Origin: Montifringilla adamsi
Taxonomy: Eukaryota > Chordata > Aves > Passeriformes > Passeridae
NCBI GenBank assembly: GCA_017590115.1
Contig: JAGGNK010012114.1
Span: 1,258,248-1,322,247 of the forward strand
Reading direction: 5' to 3'
DNA length: 64,000 bases
Positions 1-13,170 of this stretch are shown in pieces. Within the stretch, counting starts at the first letter, position 1. Each line of letters begins with the position of its first letter. The notes below the pieces were generated by a model, which saw only the letters and a list, made by a program, of their open reading frames with translations, ran no database searches and was not told the DNA's origin. Both the position numbers and the translations under genes were made by a program.

Positions 1-3
1 AGT

Positions 4-35
4 GGGGGCCGGGGGTGTCGCGGGGGGGGGGGGGG
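4..35 (+). other. G-rich run with G4 potential at window edge
   Basis: G-runs of 5 (4-8), 5 (11-15) and 14 (22-35) bases. A long homopolymer like this is also a common sequencing or assembly trouble spot. Confidence 0.6.
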
Positions 36-846
36 TGATGGGCTTTGTCTCATCCTGCCTAATCAGAACAGACACTCAAAAGTGGCTTCAGATTTTACTG
101 GCTCAAGAGGTTTAATTGGTGGCTACTTCCAAGGCCTTGATGCCTATGATGGGACAAGGCCTGTCTGATTCAGAACAGAGGAATCTGTCAATAGGCAGGG
201 GGAAGGTGATTTCTCCAGAGAGGCCTGTCCTGCTGTAGCTCTGATCACTGTCGGTTCAAATAGATAGAGAACAAAAAGAGATTTTTAGGAGTGAGCCATC
301 AAAGAGGCAGCTTGTCTGCAGTTTTCTGCTCTGTATCCCCTAAGAGAAATTGATGACAAATAGAATTTCACCTTCTGCTTTTTTAAAATCCACAATTGCC
401 TATTGGAGGATGAGAAATCACAAAGCAGTAATCGCTCAGTCCCAGAACAAGAGAAAATTCTTTGTTTATCTGATCTGACCATGTAGTAGGATTAATTTTT
501 AAAAGGCACGTAGATATAATGGTTACTTAACTATCTGCAAACATCCACACTATTTGAGAAATCTGTGGGTTGAGCAAGAACTCATAACGGCCATCAGTAT
601 TGCTTCACTTTTATATTGTTTCCCTTTCTACCCTGTTCTCTCCTAGAGAATAATCTGCAAGAAAAATACTGTGTGAATGAATGAACAAAGCCATTGAATT
701 TTGGAGGGGCTATGGTTGCCTTGGAATTAATCCCTTATCCCTGCTCTTAAAGACAAACTACTGTATTTAATCTCCCAAATGCTGCCTTCTTGATTTGCAT
801 TCTGAACACTAGAGAAGGGTCTGATGAGTCACAAACATGGATGGAG

Positions 847-879
847 CAGATCTTTCCTGTATGCTCCAGATCTTTCCTG
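847..879. repeat. Local tandem duplication, 20-bp period
   Basis: CAGATCTTTCCTG occurs at 847-859 and again at 867-879, each followed by a variant of TGCTC. This is a small tandem duplication. Confidence 0.7.
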
Positions 880-1080
880 GTGCTTGCTCCAAAAGCCATC
901 TTCAGTTTAATGGTACCATGTGATGTTTTATCTCCAGAAAAGATATCTCCATAAAAGTATCACTGCAATGAATCCTTCACCTTCAAAGGAGAAAAACAAT
1001 GGACTCAGCTAATTAATTTTAATCTTTCTCTCTTCACTGGTGTGAAGGATAGAAAGTGAACTGTCAGTGATCTGCTTATT

Positions 1081-1130
1081 AAAAAAAAAAAAAAAAAGGA
1101 AAAAAAGAAAGGAAAAAAAAGAAAAAAAGA
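1081..1130. repeat. A-rich low-complexity tract
   Basis: Fifty bases of A with scattered G. It does not end in a recognisable retroposed sequence on either side. Confidence 0.85.
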
Positions 1131-1795
1131 TATTTACACACATGTATAATTGTGGATATTCTTCACATTAATAATTTTTGGTGATGAATTTCTGCTTCAG
1201 GACTATTTAGCACAGACACTATAGAGTCATTCATCCAGGTTACTGTACCAATCTAAAATGTCAACACTTTTAAGTTGTATTTCCTTGATTGTCTTTCATG
1301 GAATATTTTTAACATCCTATGCCACTGTTAAAAACTGCACTGTGATCTTGACAAATGTAAAATGTCAGCTTTAATGTATCAGACCTATCAGCTCAATGAA
1401 AATAACTCAGAAGTATTGATTACTTAATGATTTTTGGGGTATTCATTAACGTCTATGTGCAGATCATCCACTCTCCAGAGCTCCTGAAGTGCTGATGACA
1501 CATTAGTGCACTGCTGATTGTTTATTAGAAAACTGATTACTTACTGGATTAGTGTGTCAAAATATACTACCTTTCATTGCCTGACAAACTTGCAAATTAT
1601 TGTATTATTTTTATATACATAAGTATATATCTATCACAGAGGCATTATAATCAATTTTAAGGCTGGGGGGTTAGCTTAGTCTGTATGAGATATTACTGTT
1701 TACTTGAACTTGATAGTTTGGTTATTTTGATGTCTACAAAGACAAGTACTTTGCTTGATGAGTAATAGGAGGCTTGCATCCCTGCCTAACTAAGC

Positions 1796-1890
1796 TGTTA
1801 AGCGATACAGTTGCAACATAACCTATAAAACCAGGTGTGGCAAGCCCCGATTTTAAGAGCCTGGCCAAATAAACGAAATGCAGGCTAACA
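1796..1890 (+). mobile_element. Possible solo LTR-like fragment
   Basis: A 95-bp stretch begins TGTTA and ends TAACA (matching terminal inverted bases, TG...CA). It contains a TATA box (CCTATAAAACC, TATAAAA at 1824-1830) and an AATAAA polyadenylation signal (1868-1873) 38 bases later. This is the order seen in an LTR, but it is very short, lacks a visible target-site duplication and matches no family I can name. Confidence 0.25.
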
Positions 1891-4590
1891 AGATGCCTAG
1901 GCTCCATTAGTGACTTAGATAAAGGCTATAGAGTGATCGAAAGACAGTGTTACCCACATTTGCTGTGGCAGGCCTCCTTATCTTTTCAGGAGCTTGTCTG
2001 GGAGGCCAGAATTGGGCAGGCATTCACTCAGCACCTTGCACTGCTAGTGAAAGTGCAGAGCAAGGTTTACCATATTTCTTTAAAATACAACTTCCTAGCC
2101 TTTATCCACAAGATTCCTCTGTTATAGGAGTGCTCTACCTTCCCAGCTACAGGCTGATACACTAACACCAAGGCACAGGAAAGAAGGATGCCAAAGAGAG
2201 GACAGAAGTAAGGATAAATCTCTCGATACAAGCACCTGCCCTTTATGAATGGGAAGGCTGTGGGTGCCAAGCATTGCTGCTGGTCAAACTGTGATGTCTG
2301 CACTTACACAGCCCTTGGGCAAAAGTCAGAATAAATCCTCTGACAAAGCACTTAATTCCCCTGTCTTTATCTTGTACCTGGATAACCTTCAGATATTAAC
2401 CAAGGTGCCTGAGATTTTCTAGGTACTTCCAAATTATCTGGGTGGTTCTTTCAGGACCATAGTTTTGGATATATAAGTACCTGGCTTATGGGCAGAGATG
2501 TGTATTAGGCTCCTGATTCCTCTTTTCAATGTGGTCCAGAGAAGTTGTTGCTGGATACAAACTGATAGAAAAGGTGAAGATAATAGTGTCACAGCAGTCA
2601 GCATTACTGTCTCACAGTGGGTAGGAATGGAAAGAAGAGCATGAATGTTTTTCTTCTGGATTGTGAGGTACTCTATGCAGTCTCTCCCTCTGCTAACCAT
2701 TCTTTCCCAGCCCATCATAGCAGAATAACCTCTCCTATAAGCTCTGTGCATGAGATTGGTGAGTTTTTGTGTGCATGTTCCTGTATACATGTTTCATGTT
2801 GTGTTGGAAACTTGAACAGTAGTCAAAATTGTCAGGAAGGAAAAATATCTCATGTGACCACACACCAAGCAACTATAGGGCTGAGCCCAAGCCTGAATGC
2901 TAGACATACCAAATTTTGGGTAAGCCTGCATTTGGCTAAGCCTGCACTGTAGATACATGTATCGGCAATAATGACACTAATTGAGATACAATTTAATTTC
3001 CACTTAGGGCCATGTGATGGTATTTGAATGGAATCTAAATAGCCCCAGACACATATAGGTCCAAAGCAATTCCAAAGTCTTCAAACAATTAGATATCATC
3101 AGTGAAAACTGGATCCATGTTGCCTTCTTTTACAATGTCTGTGTACACTGTAATTGTAAGGAACAATGCACTATAGCATTCAGCCTCCTCAGCCTCAAGG
3201 CTTCACTCTGCCACAGGGTTTCCTGGTATGATTTGCTTGGGTGGAGGTGGTAAACAGAATTGTTCTTAAGTTCACAAAGTGCACCAATAGTTTTGGGATG
3301 TTGCTACAGTACTGGGGTTTCTGATTTTGTTTAGATAGCCCTCGTTGTTACTGGTCTGCTTGTTTGCTTCACAGTGCTTTCAAAACATTGACAGTGAGGA
3401 TTAGTTTAATTTGCACATTTATGTCAACCTCTGTGAAAGGCTTGGCATGGAGAAAATGCTGAGGGTCTATTTTACAGAAAAATACATTAACTTGATACTC
3501 TCAAAATAAACATTTTAAGATTTCATTCAACAAGTACATTTAATACTACATTTTAAACTCCTTTGGAAGGGTATCAAAAATCCAAGAAAAATTATCAACC
3601 AAAGAGAATCCCTCTTGACAACACTGAGATGTCACTACAGGTACCATATACATATTCAACCTAAAATAAATGCTCCCCAGTTTTGCATTTCAGTAAGAAA
3701 CAATGTGAAAAATGTTGGAGGCTGAAAGAATCTTTTCTCTTAATTATTTTGGATTGACTCCTAAATATTTGAATTACCCTGATTCTGTAGGCAAATCCCC
3801 TCACTATTTTTAAATTTTGCTGAAATGGAAGCAGAGAGGGGGTGAGAAAAAATTAAGAGAAAGAGGTGACAAATAATTTTCCTTTTTCTCCTGCATTTTA
3901 ATTTACTTAAGATCTTTGTTCCCAGACTAGCAGCCATAGTGGAGACTTCAGTAAGATAAGAATACACAAAAACTTTACAGTGGTGAGGCTGGCTTGATAG
4001 CTTGTGATGACATGAAAAGTCAAATTCAGCTAAAGCTTTGACTACAGATAACCTCACTTAGCATTGTTATCTTAATGAAAAGAAAATAGAAAATTCTTCC
4101 ACCATACATCCAAATTTACCTAGGACTTACAAAGAAAATGCCCTCTCACAGAAAAATCTTTTTAACCAATCCCAAACATCCTCTCACAAAACAATCAATC
4201 TGAAATATTTTTTAAAATACTGTCACCAATGTTCACCATTTTTAAAACTGACTTCTGGAAATAATATGCATACAAACATACTTAGTGTTTAACATTGCTG
4301 ACTTAATCTATGCTGACTGTAATTTGTCTATATGCCGCATATGAACATATCTTCCCTACTGCATTAGAAATCATGAGATTGCATGCGCAGCAGAAGCACC
4401 TTCAAAATTATACCTGTTATTTTTAAAATAACTCAGCTAGAATTTAAGTAATTTATCACTATCCATGCATGGCAATTCTTTCTAATGTTAAAAATATTAG
4501 TTAAAAGAAGTGTGTACATCACCACAAATACAAACTTCTCTGGAGTACAGAAACACTATCTCAGTGGTCTTTTCCGTCTTTTTTTTTTTT

Positions 4591-4618
4591 GTGTGTGTAT
4601 GTGTGTGTGTGTGTGTGT
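4591..4618. repeat. (GT)n microsatellite after a T-run
   Basis: GT dinucleotides with one TA interruption, preceded by about 13 T. Likely polymorphic. Confidence 0.85.
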
Positions 4619-5272
4619 CTAAGTGTACTTTCAAAATTCCTTCGTAAACAAACATTTTAAACCTATGTTGCATGATCAAGAGAGAGAAATTTTGTTAATT
4701 CTATTTATGGTTCTTGCTTAATGGAATTTGTTGAAGGCTTTTTCCTAAACTTTCTTAACACCAGATCTTGAGCAACCCTTTTCCAAACGAGGATCCAAAC
4801 AGTGATGAGATATCAAGATGAGTTGCAGGTCTTTCTTTTTCCTCCAGCAGAGATAATAGATTGATTTCTGGATAATTTTTCTGCCCCTCCTCCCTCAAAT
4901 GCAAGTAGTCCTGCAAGAGAGACAAATCTGCCCTTTTGAACAGCTTGCAGGATCAAGGCTTGTGTGTCCTCTTATCTGACTAGCAGGAATGGGAAGATCT
5001 GCAGCTCCAGTTTTAGCTTCACATGAAGTTACTAGTCAGCTTAGTGTAAATACTTCAACAAGCCTTCCAGAGAGAAAATGGTACTACTGTTTCTTGTGCT
5101 TGAGGAAGAAACTAAAGAAACACCTTGCACTACTGAAATTATGCCATACATCATAAAGAATAAGAACAAAGCATACAGGTTTTTTTTTTTTGTTCTTCTG
5201 TCCTGCAACTTAATAGTCAGATACATCCTGGAATACTTAAATGTTTCCACATGAGCAGGGAAAAACATAACC

Positions 5273-5352
5273 AAAAAAAAAAAGAAAAAAAAAAAAAAAA
5301 AGCCCCAAAACCTCAAAAAACCCCACCAAACCAAACCAAACCAAACCAAAAA
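5273..5352. repeat. Poly-A followed by (CCAAA)n
   Basis: A near-pure A-run, then CCCCAAAACC-type units turning into CCAAA repeats. It generates the phenylalanine- or lysine-rich open frames on the two strands, which are not genes. Confidence 0.85.
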
Positions 5353-5898
5353 GACAAATCCCAGACCTCTTGTCAGTTGTATTACATACATTCAGCTCTT
5401 TCACAAATGAAATTGTGCTGTAATCAAGTCCATTTTGGAAAAGGGTAAAAAAATTAGTAAACCAAAGGGGAAAAATAATGACTCTAAATGGGGCAAAATA
5501 GCAGACCTATTGGAAACATGACAAAAAGAGGATGTTAAGGAAAAAAATTAAGTGGAGTCAACAAGGTTACACATAAGTAACACCTTAACATTAAATGAAA
5601 TCTATTTTCCATTCTGACCTGGAAACCTCTTCCATTAATTACTAAAATCTATTTACACAGCAACTAGATAAAATCAATCTGATTGCTCACACCATTTTTG
5701 GCTCACTTTCTGTGGGCTTGGAGCAGTCAACAGACTGGTTCAAGAGAAGTCGATACTTAGATGTTCCGAGTCTCCACGCTATCCTAGCCATGATTTCCGC
5801 TATGCAAGTCCTTCTCTACTGGATATGCAGCATTTTATTCCTGGCTCTGCCCCCTTGCCCCCAGCAAAGACATGTAGGGAGGCTGTGCTTCCTTCCAG

Positions 5899-5908
5899 CC
5901 TTATATGG
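5899..5908. promoter_or_regulatory. CArG-box match (SRF-type)
   Basis: CCTTATATGG fits CC(A/T)6GG exactly, in a repeat-free, GC-richer patch of the last visible intron. A few such matches are expected by chance in 64 kb, so this is weak on its own; it is listed because PRDM6 is a smooth-muscle gene and SRF drives that programme. Confidence 0.25.
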
Positions 5909-6985
5909 AGGCAGAGCGTGCTCACCAGTATCTCTGTCGGGCTTGTTATGAGGGGTTCTGACAGGCCCCACGGCTGAGCCTCTTACATTAACCAGATCAA
6001 AAGCGCTGTCTGGCAAAAGTAGGGAAAAAAAAGTCAAACAGAGAAAAGTAGAAAGAGAACAGACAATACTCGGAGAACTGGGAGAGACACAAACCTTCTA
6101 CACTTATTCCCCTTCATCCTAGGAACATCCAGGAAGCTTCCAAAAGAAGTGATATCTATACATTAGGTGGAATTGCTCCAGTGACCACATATATATACTG
6201 TGAGCCTGTCAGTTCAGCCAAGACAAAGACACAAGTACGGGATATATTTCTTCTGCTTTGGAGAACACTTCCTGTTTATTAGACAGAGTCTTGCACAACA
6301 GAGGCTAAAATATACCTGGATCAGCTGTACTATTGCTGGAAATGAGCACTGCTGGAAGATTTCTGAGACAGGTATGTGCTTAGTTTTAATATCAGTAATT
6401 GAAAACTTCAGAAATTAACGAAGTCTGTTTAATGTAAAATCATCTTTATTAGGTGACTTTTTTTTTTTTTTCTTATACCTTGGACAGCTGAACACTTTCA
6501 ATTTATTACTATGGTCTTTCAAAACTTATGCCACAAGTCAGAGTTACATTTTCTCTCCAGTGCATCTGAGACTAAAAGAAGGTGCATATTTTCCCCCCAT
6601 ATGTAACTATAGCCAAATTAGCTTTTAAGTGAAGCTCCATCTACCTCAGCATATAGACATCAAAGAATCATATTAGTATTCTTACAGCATGGCCTGTCTC
6701 AGTCTTGATTATATTTTCAGCTGTGGTTCTCTGGCAGCAGCTTGCCACTTAATTAAAACAATCAAGGTGTCATTAGAGAACAGGAACTTGTACAAGAAAC
6801 TTTCAAGAAACTCAAAAACAAACCCATATAAATTCTGATTTTAACAGCACCACTAGTTTTACCTCATGGTCTGACCTTGGCTTTCAAGGGAACATCTGCT
6901 GAGTGCTGGCCATGCTAGTGAGCAGCAGCAGTGCATTTCCCTCTCTAATCTCAGCTGGCAAAAGCGGCTGGCTTCAAGTACTTAC

Positions 6986-7162
6986 TTGAAGGGTTTTTCC
7001 CCAGTGTGTGTCCGGATGTGGTTGTTGAGCGTTGTGGCACCAGCAAAGGCGCGCCCGCAGTAGCCGCACTTGAAAGGCCTGTCGCTGGAGTGCGTCACCA
7101 CGTGGTTCCTCAGCTCCGAGGGCTGCGAGAAAGACTGGGAGCAGTGACCACACTGGTAGGGC
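6986..7162 (-). CDS. PRDM6: PRDM6 exon E: zinc fingers 2 and 3
   Basis: This 177-bp exon encodes two complete C2H2 fingers. Finger 2 is [20 protein letters not shown] followed by VVTH, and finger 3 is [20 protein letters not shown] followed by RTH. Both fit C-x2-C-x12-H-x3-H, and finger 3 is followed by the canonical TGEKPF linker. These bind DNA in the nucleus. The acceptor is CACTGCAG|G, and the donor is TTCAA|GTAAGT, phase 2, with A rather than the usual G as the last exon base. The exon is GC-rich against an AT-rich background. Because it is phase 2 at both ends and 59 x 3 bases long, skipping it would keep the frame. The fourth finger and the C-terminus belong to a later exon that I could not find between base 1 and 6985. 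Confidence 0.97.
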
Positions 7163-10100
7163 CTGCAGTGGGAAAGAGAAACAGCACCCCATCAGTGCCT
7201 TCTGTTGGCATGAGCAGGAAAACACATGGGAGGGGGGTCCTGATCTTCACAGTAATTTCCAAAGAGAACTGTGGGTGCTCTTCTCTGGGTCTTTCTTGGG
7301 AAACACAAACCCAAAACTTCACAACCTCTTTAACAAATGTGAAATTCTTGGGCAGGAATTAAATGAGAGTCTATGGGACCCAAAAACCATAAATCAGCAA
7401 ACTAGTGAGCTCGCACAGCGTGTCTGTCTGCCTCAGTTCTCTCAAACTCAACAGTACTCCTTAGTCAAAAAAAAAAAAAAATAGATCCACACACATTGGA
7501 GCTGAGGGATCCATGAAATCCTCTGTCTGTTGGTGTAGTCTTACTTGCAAATGCATGCCTGTTGGTTTTGTGTACATCCTATCATTATTCTGTAACTATT
7601 CACAATTAAACTCCTCATATTGCTTTGGGGGTTTTTAGAGATCACTGATTTCAATAAGAGACTTGGAAAAAATGACCACTGTATTACAATTATCTTTCTG
7701 TTATCTTATTTCAGTTGAAAATCTTTACATTTCATTAACATTTTTTCTCCCATCTAGATTGAAAATGCCTATTTTGGGGATCTTGAAAGGAAACCCGTAA
7801 CTCAGGTTTTCAACAACACATCTTGTTAAAAGTAAACATAGCAAACAAACACACAAAACTGACTGATATGTTACAAATTCACTGTCATAACAAGCAGACT
7901 GCAAACACAGAAAAAAAGGGATGCAAGACAGCAATGTGAGACTGGTCTGTTGAAATGCTAGCTAAAATAAAATGCCAAGAAACCATGTCTATATATTTCT
8001 CTTAGGTAAAAGTGGCCTTGTATCAGCATCCTACAAGGGGTTTTTTTTCCATTTCACATTTGTTTTAAGTTAGTAGCAGAGTCCTAAATGCTTATCAGAC
8101 TGTTTGCTAAGAAAACTAAGATCTTTTTTTCTGGAGGGATAATAACGATTTTTACCCTGCACAACATTTTAACTCTTGGTGTCTGTGTTTCCAGAGCCAA
8201 TGGCCAACACAACTTAATTGCTCTCTCTGTAATAAATGTATATGTTTAAATGGCTAGAAACCAAAATTAAAGGGAAAGAGACAATGGTGACCAGGCATGT
8301 ACAATTCAATTAAGTGCAAAATAAAGTGAACTATCTCATTTGTCAAGTGAACTGCTTAATTGTGGCTACTTGCATCACTGAACACAAATACTATTATTTT
8401 ACAGTGCTTCAGAGCACTGAACCCTGATTGTAGAATTTTTTAGCTTGATTAATAGCTCAGTATTCATCAATAACTCAATAGCTTACAATTTTAATTACTT
8501 GCATTTGAAAATCTAACTACTCTCCAACAGGTTTGAAAGTAAGATATGAAAGCTGTGGAAGGGTAGATGATGTGGCCCTTAAAGATACACAGATGTACGT
8601 AAAATAGTATTAGAAAAACCCCAAACCCAAGAAAGTGTTTTTCTGTTTCTCTTACTGAAAGACAAGTAGTAACATGCCAAGTTTTCACCTTTCTTGGAGT
8701 CCAAAGTTAATTTGCACAGAAGATATTTATCAAATTTGGTATGAAATTTCAAGAGTTGGTAAAACAAAGATAATTGGTAAATGCAGTGATCAAACACTTT
8801 TAAGCAAAATAATGAAATAATATATTCCATGTCCAAGAAACATTGATTTTTTTAATAGTGAAGGAGACTATTAACATCTATTAGCCTCTGGTTATCTATT
8901 TTTAACAGCAACTAGAAAAAATGATGCAATGCTACATAAAGTAAATTAATCTTTTTATTTTTTTAAAGTGATAAATAAATCAGTGTGATTAATGCAGTGA
9001 AAATTCACACTGTAACTTCTCTGTAAACAGTGAAAATTTCAAACCAGATATAGGTGAACATTGTGATGCCAAACAATATGGGTTCATTGGCTCAAAATAA
9101 ATGTCTTCTTTACAAAATACTCAGAATATATTTCACTGGCTTAAGCTCAAATAAATCAACCCTGCAAAAGATCACCAATTGTTAGATCACTTTGACTCCA
9201 TTTTTCTGATTGATTCACATCTTGAGAGAAAAACTATTAAAGAAGTTACCCTTCTCTTTGCAGAGGACAAATTTATCCAGTTTATATCCAGGTAATTCTA
9301 ATTAAAGCTAAAATGGGTAATTTTTTTTTTAAGCTTAGATAAATGACACATTAGGTTAAATTAATTTTAAAAAGAGAGCCTAAAAATGCATTAAAATACG
9401 GTAACATCTTAAAAATGCTCTAATTTGCACAATTGTGGATTTAAATATGCCAACTTCTGACAACTTTTGGATACTACTATTTTTCAAAGAGCAAAAAAAT
9501 CTAATTGCATTCAATAAGTACAAAAGTTATCATTCTGTTCTCTGGTAACAATTTTACTCTGCTTGGAATTTTTTTTCTTGAAAGAAAACAAAATCAATAT
9601 GTTATTGTTCAAAAAAAATGAAAGTGGTGCTGAAGGACTGAACACGAGCAGTGCTCGGTTCAGTGAGTACATTGACATGGGCAGAGCACGCCTGCCTTTG
9701 ATGTAGCAGTTATGTCTTCTGCCATCACTTTTGTCTGCACTGGGACAATGAATTCAGATGGTGACCTCGCTATAACAGAGTTCTGCAGCCAAGGAGGAAC
9801 AGCGACAAAGGGACAGAAGTGTTGGTCTTCATAGGCTGTGCTTTCAAAAATCCACTGCTGGACTGAATGCACTCCCAGCTCGGAAAAACTCATTTCCTTG
9901 GAATAACTAATATATGTATTTTACTTTCTTGAGCTTCACAGTATCCATGTGAATCAAAATCTTATCAGATAGTAATTTTAAGTTGCAGTTAAGAGCAGCT
10001 AAACTCTGTGATTTTGCAGATGAGAATGATGTTCTGACAGGATCAAAAGTAGTTCTAATGTTTTTTATTCAACACTTAGCTTTTAGCTCCACATCTTTCT

Positions 10101-11220
10101 TTTTGAGCTTAAAGAAAGGAAATCTACTTACCCAGAAGAAAATTTTCCTATTGGAAAAGTTACACTGTTGTTATTAATCCCATGCATAATTGTTAAGCTG
10201 TCTAGGTTTACTGACATTTAGAATCCATCAGCTTTTTCTAGAGACCTGAATCCTAAAGTCTCTGACTATATGATGGCCCATATAGGAACACAGGCCATCT
10301 AAATTGAAATTCTGAGAGCAATTCTAGTGTAATAGTTTTCAGGGTTTGTGGTAAATCATAATTTTAACTTTTCCAAGTTGCACAAGATACATTTTTCAAA
10401 ATGAAAACACTAAGGAATAAATTTTGCTCTCTAAGCTAGACAATCTCTTGAATGATTTTGCTGTTTGGTGAGGTCTTTTCCTGTATTAAAATTTATTACT
10501 TTTGCAGCTGATATTTTTCTGGGTGAAACTACATCGTGCATGGGACCAGTACAAAAGTCATGCTTCCCTATAAGGCTCACTGAACCTCACCAAAGCTCAT
10601 GCTTTGAGCAGGGAATGTAGAACCCCTAACATGTACAAAGCATGTTAAGAGAGTAGAAAAATTCGTGTGTGTTCATCTGAAATAGATACTGAGAGACAGC
10701 TGTACATTTAGATTAATTCTTTCTAGATTTTTGTTTAGCAAAACTAATATAGCTTTATTTGTCTTTTACTATTCCTCTGCCAAAAAAAATATATATTTTC
10801 CAAATTCTGACTCCTAAGTGTTTCTAAGTATTATAAATTTATTTTCTACATCATAAGTTGTAAACTCTTTGAATTATTAGAACCTTGGAAAATCCAATCA
10901 TTATTTTCCACTGAATTTTCAACTCTTTTGTTTATGATTAATAGGTGTTTAGTGTGGCCTCGTCAGAAGTGAGTTTGCTCTTTTCAAGGGGCATATGGAA
11001 TTCTAGTGTAATCTTAGAAGAGAAATTGCTTGTAGGAGTGAGTTCCTGAATACTTGTAACTTTGTCATTGAAACTCTCTCAGCCCAGTGAGACAAAACAG
11101 TGCAGCACTGTATTCTTTTTCTTCAGAAAGAGCTAGAAAAGAGTACCAGCTGAAAGGAAAGACTGGCATGTGATTGAAAATGCTTTTTTCCTTGTTGACA
11201 CCTAAGTAAAAAACCAACAT

Positions 11221-13170
11221 GATCATAGAATTATAGAATGGTCTGTGTCGAAAGGGGCCTTAAAGACCATCTTATTTCCAACCCCTTGCTATGGGCAGGG
11301 ATATCCTCCACTCAAGGCCCATCCTATTTGGCCTTGATCATTCCCAGGACAGGGCATCGACATCTTCTCTGGGAAAATTTCAAGTCTATCTCATTACCCC
11401 CACACTAAAGAATTTCTTTCTTACATCCCATCTAAATTTACCCTCTTTCAGTTTAAAGCCATTATCCCTTGTTCTATCACTAAATGTCTTCACAAAAAGC
11501 CTTTCTCCAGCTTTCTTGCAGTCTCCAATGTGTACTGAAAAGATCATATAAAGTGTCCCTGAGCCCTACTTTTCTCTACACTGCACGGCCCAAACACTCT
11601 CAACCTTTGAGCTTGAGACCCCTCTTTCCTCTGATCATCTTTGGGATTGTCCTCTAGACTCTGTCTAGGAGATCCACATCCTTCTAATGTTGGATTTCCC
11701 AGAGCTGGATGCAGTGCTCCAGGTGGGGTTTCACAAGAGTTGAATAGAGGGGGAGAATAACTTCCGGCTCATGCTGCTTTTGACACAGCCCAGGACATGT
11801 TTGGCTTTCTGGGCTGCAAGTGCACACCTGGCTCATGTCCAGCTTCTCATCCCCCAAAATCCCTGAGTCCTTTTCCTCAGGAATATTCTCATTCCATTCT
11901 CTACCCAGCCTTGTGCTTGGGATTGGCCTGAACCACACTTAAGAGCTTTCACTTGCTCTTGTTGGACTTCATGATGTTCACACAGTCCCACCTTTCCAAC
12001 CAGCCAAGGTCACTCTGTCCTTCACCAGCAAACACTGCTGTGCTAAATAGCATCAGCCCAAATAGCAGCCTCTAAGGAATATCCCTGGTCTCCACTTGGA
12101 GATAGAGCCATTGACCACAACTCCTTTGAGTGCAACTTTCCTGCCAATTCCTTATCCATTGAGAGATCTGACCATCAAACCATGTCTCTTCACTTCAGAG
12201 ACAAGGCTGCTGTGTGCAAACATTTTGCACAGGTCCAGGTAGATGACCTCAGTCTCTATTCTGTATTCACCAGCTCTGTAAACACTACTGTAGAAGGCTA
12301 CCACATTTGTCAGGCATAATTTGCCTTTAGTGAAATCACTAATTGGCTATCATCAGTCACCCCATTATTTTTCCATGTGCCTTAACTTAGTTGCCAGGGG
12401 GATGTGCTCCATGCTCTTGCCAAGTACCAAGGTGAGACTGACTGCCCTGTAGTTCTCCAGGTATTTTTTTTTTTTAACAGTGGAGGTTATGTTACCCCTT
12501 TTTGAATCGGCAGAATTTCACCAGACTGCCTTGACCTCTCAAATATGACCAAAAGTGGCTTAGCTGCTTTATCCACCATTTCTCTCAGGGCGTGCACATG
12601 CTTCTCACCAGGCCTCAGGGACTTGCACATCTTCAAGTTCTTTAGATGGTCTTCAATCTAATCTTCTACAGCTGGCAGTTCTTCATTCTCCCAGTCCCTG
12701 CTTTTGCCTTCTGCAACATGAGTGGTGTGAACATTTGCCAGTTAAATTATTGACTAGCTCAGCCTTTTCCATGTCCTAGGTCACCAGGCCTCCTGCTTCC
12801 TTTTAGAGAGGCCCCACATTTCCCCTGGTCTTCCTTTTATCACTGATGTAACAACAGAAGCTTTTGTTGTCCTAGATGTCCCTGTCCACATTTAATCTTA
12901 TCAGGGCTTTAGCTTTCCCAAAGGGATTCCTGGCTGCTTAGACAATCTGTCTGTATATCTCCCAGGCTACCTGTCTGTGTTTGCATCCTCTGGAGGCTTT
13001 CTTTTTGTCTTTGAATTCATCCAGGAGTTCCCCATTCATCCGTGCAGGCATCCTGGTGGTTTTACCTGACTTTGCTTCTGGGCTTTGAGAAGGTGATTGA
13101 TCCCATGGTCTCAAAGAGTGGGACACAGGGCTCCCTTGAACCCAGGACAGCATTTCTCATTGTTATAGGG
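11221..13170 (-). mobile_element. CR1 LINE, 5'-truncated, minus sense
   Basis: The left edge has the reverse complement of the CR1 3' tail (TCATAGAATTATAGAATGG), followed by the typical 3' block ('CCCCTTGCTATGGGCAGGG', then 'GACAGGGCAT'). The copy then continues through sequence matching the CR1 3' UTR and pol C-terminal part, such as the CAGAGCTGGATGCAGTGCTCCAGG block near 11.70 kb and the 'CCCTGTAGTTCTCCAGG' block near 12.45 kb. The sense strand is minus, as for PRDM6. Many stops and indels show it is dead. The right (5') edge is uncertain, set where similarity to CR1 as I remember it fades near 13.17 kb. Confidence 0.85.

Larger units (their letters stand above)
1..6985 (-). other. PRDM6: PRDM6 intron after exon E (3' part outside window)
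   Basis: Intronic DNA downstream of exon E; its acceptor and the last coding exon were not found here. It contains a G-run at the left edge, an A-rich tract at 1081-1130, a short LTR-like piece near 1.8 kb, a (GT)n stretch at 4.6 kb, an A-rich/(CCAAA)n stretch at 5.3 kb and a moderately GC-rich, repeat-free patch at 5.7-6.04 kb with a CArG-box match. I recognise nothing else. Confidence 0.8.

Noticed and set aside
5041..5448. 116-codon Phe/Trp-rich and 65-codon Lys-rich frames
   Set aside because: Both are produced by the poly-A/(CCAAA)n tract, with no real composition or domain.
1..6985. Search for the final PRDM6 exon (zinc finger 4 and C-terminus)
   Set aside because: No minus-strand acceptor followed by a K-C-x2-C finger and the expected C-terminal tail was seen, so it is taken to lie outside the window.
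6974..7362. Open frames on both strands around exon E (83, 118 and 70 codons)
   Set aside because: They are out-of-frame shadows of the PRDM6 zinc-finger exon, which is read in another minus-strand frame with proper splice sites.
11291..11938. Frames of 86 and 84 codons
   Set aside because: Located in the CR1 3' part; the plus-strand frame is antisense to the element and neither is a gene.
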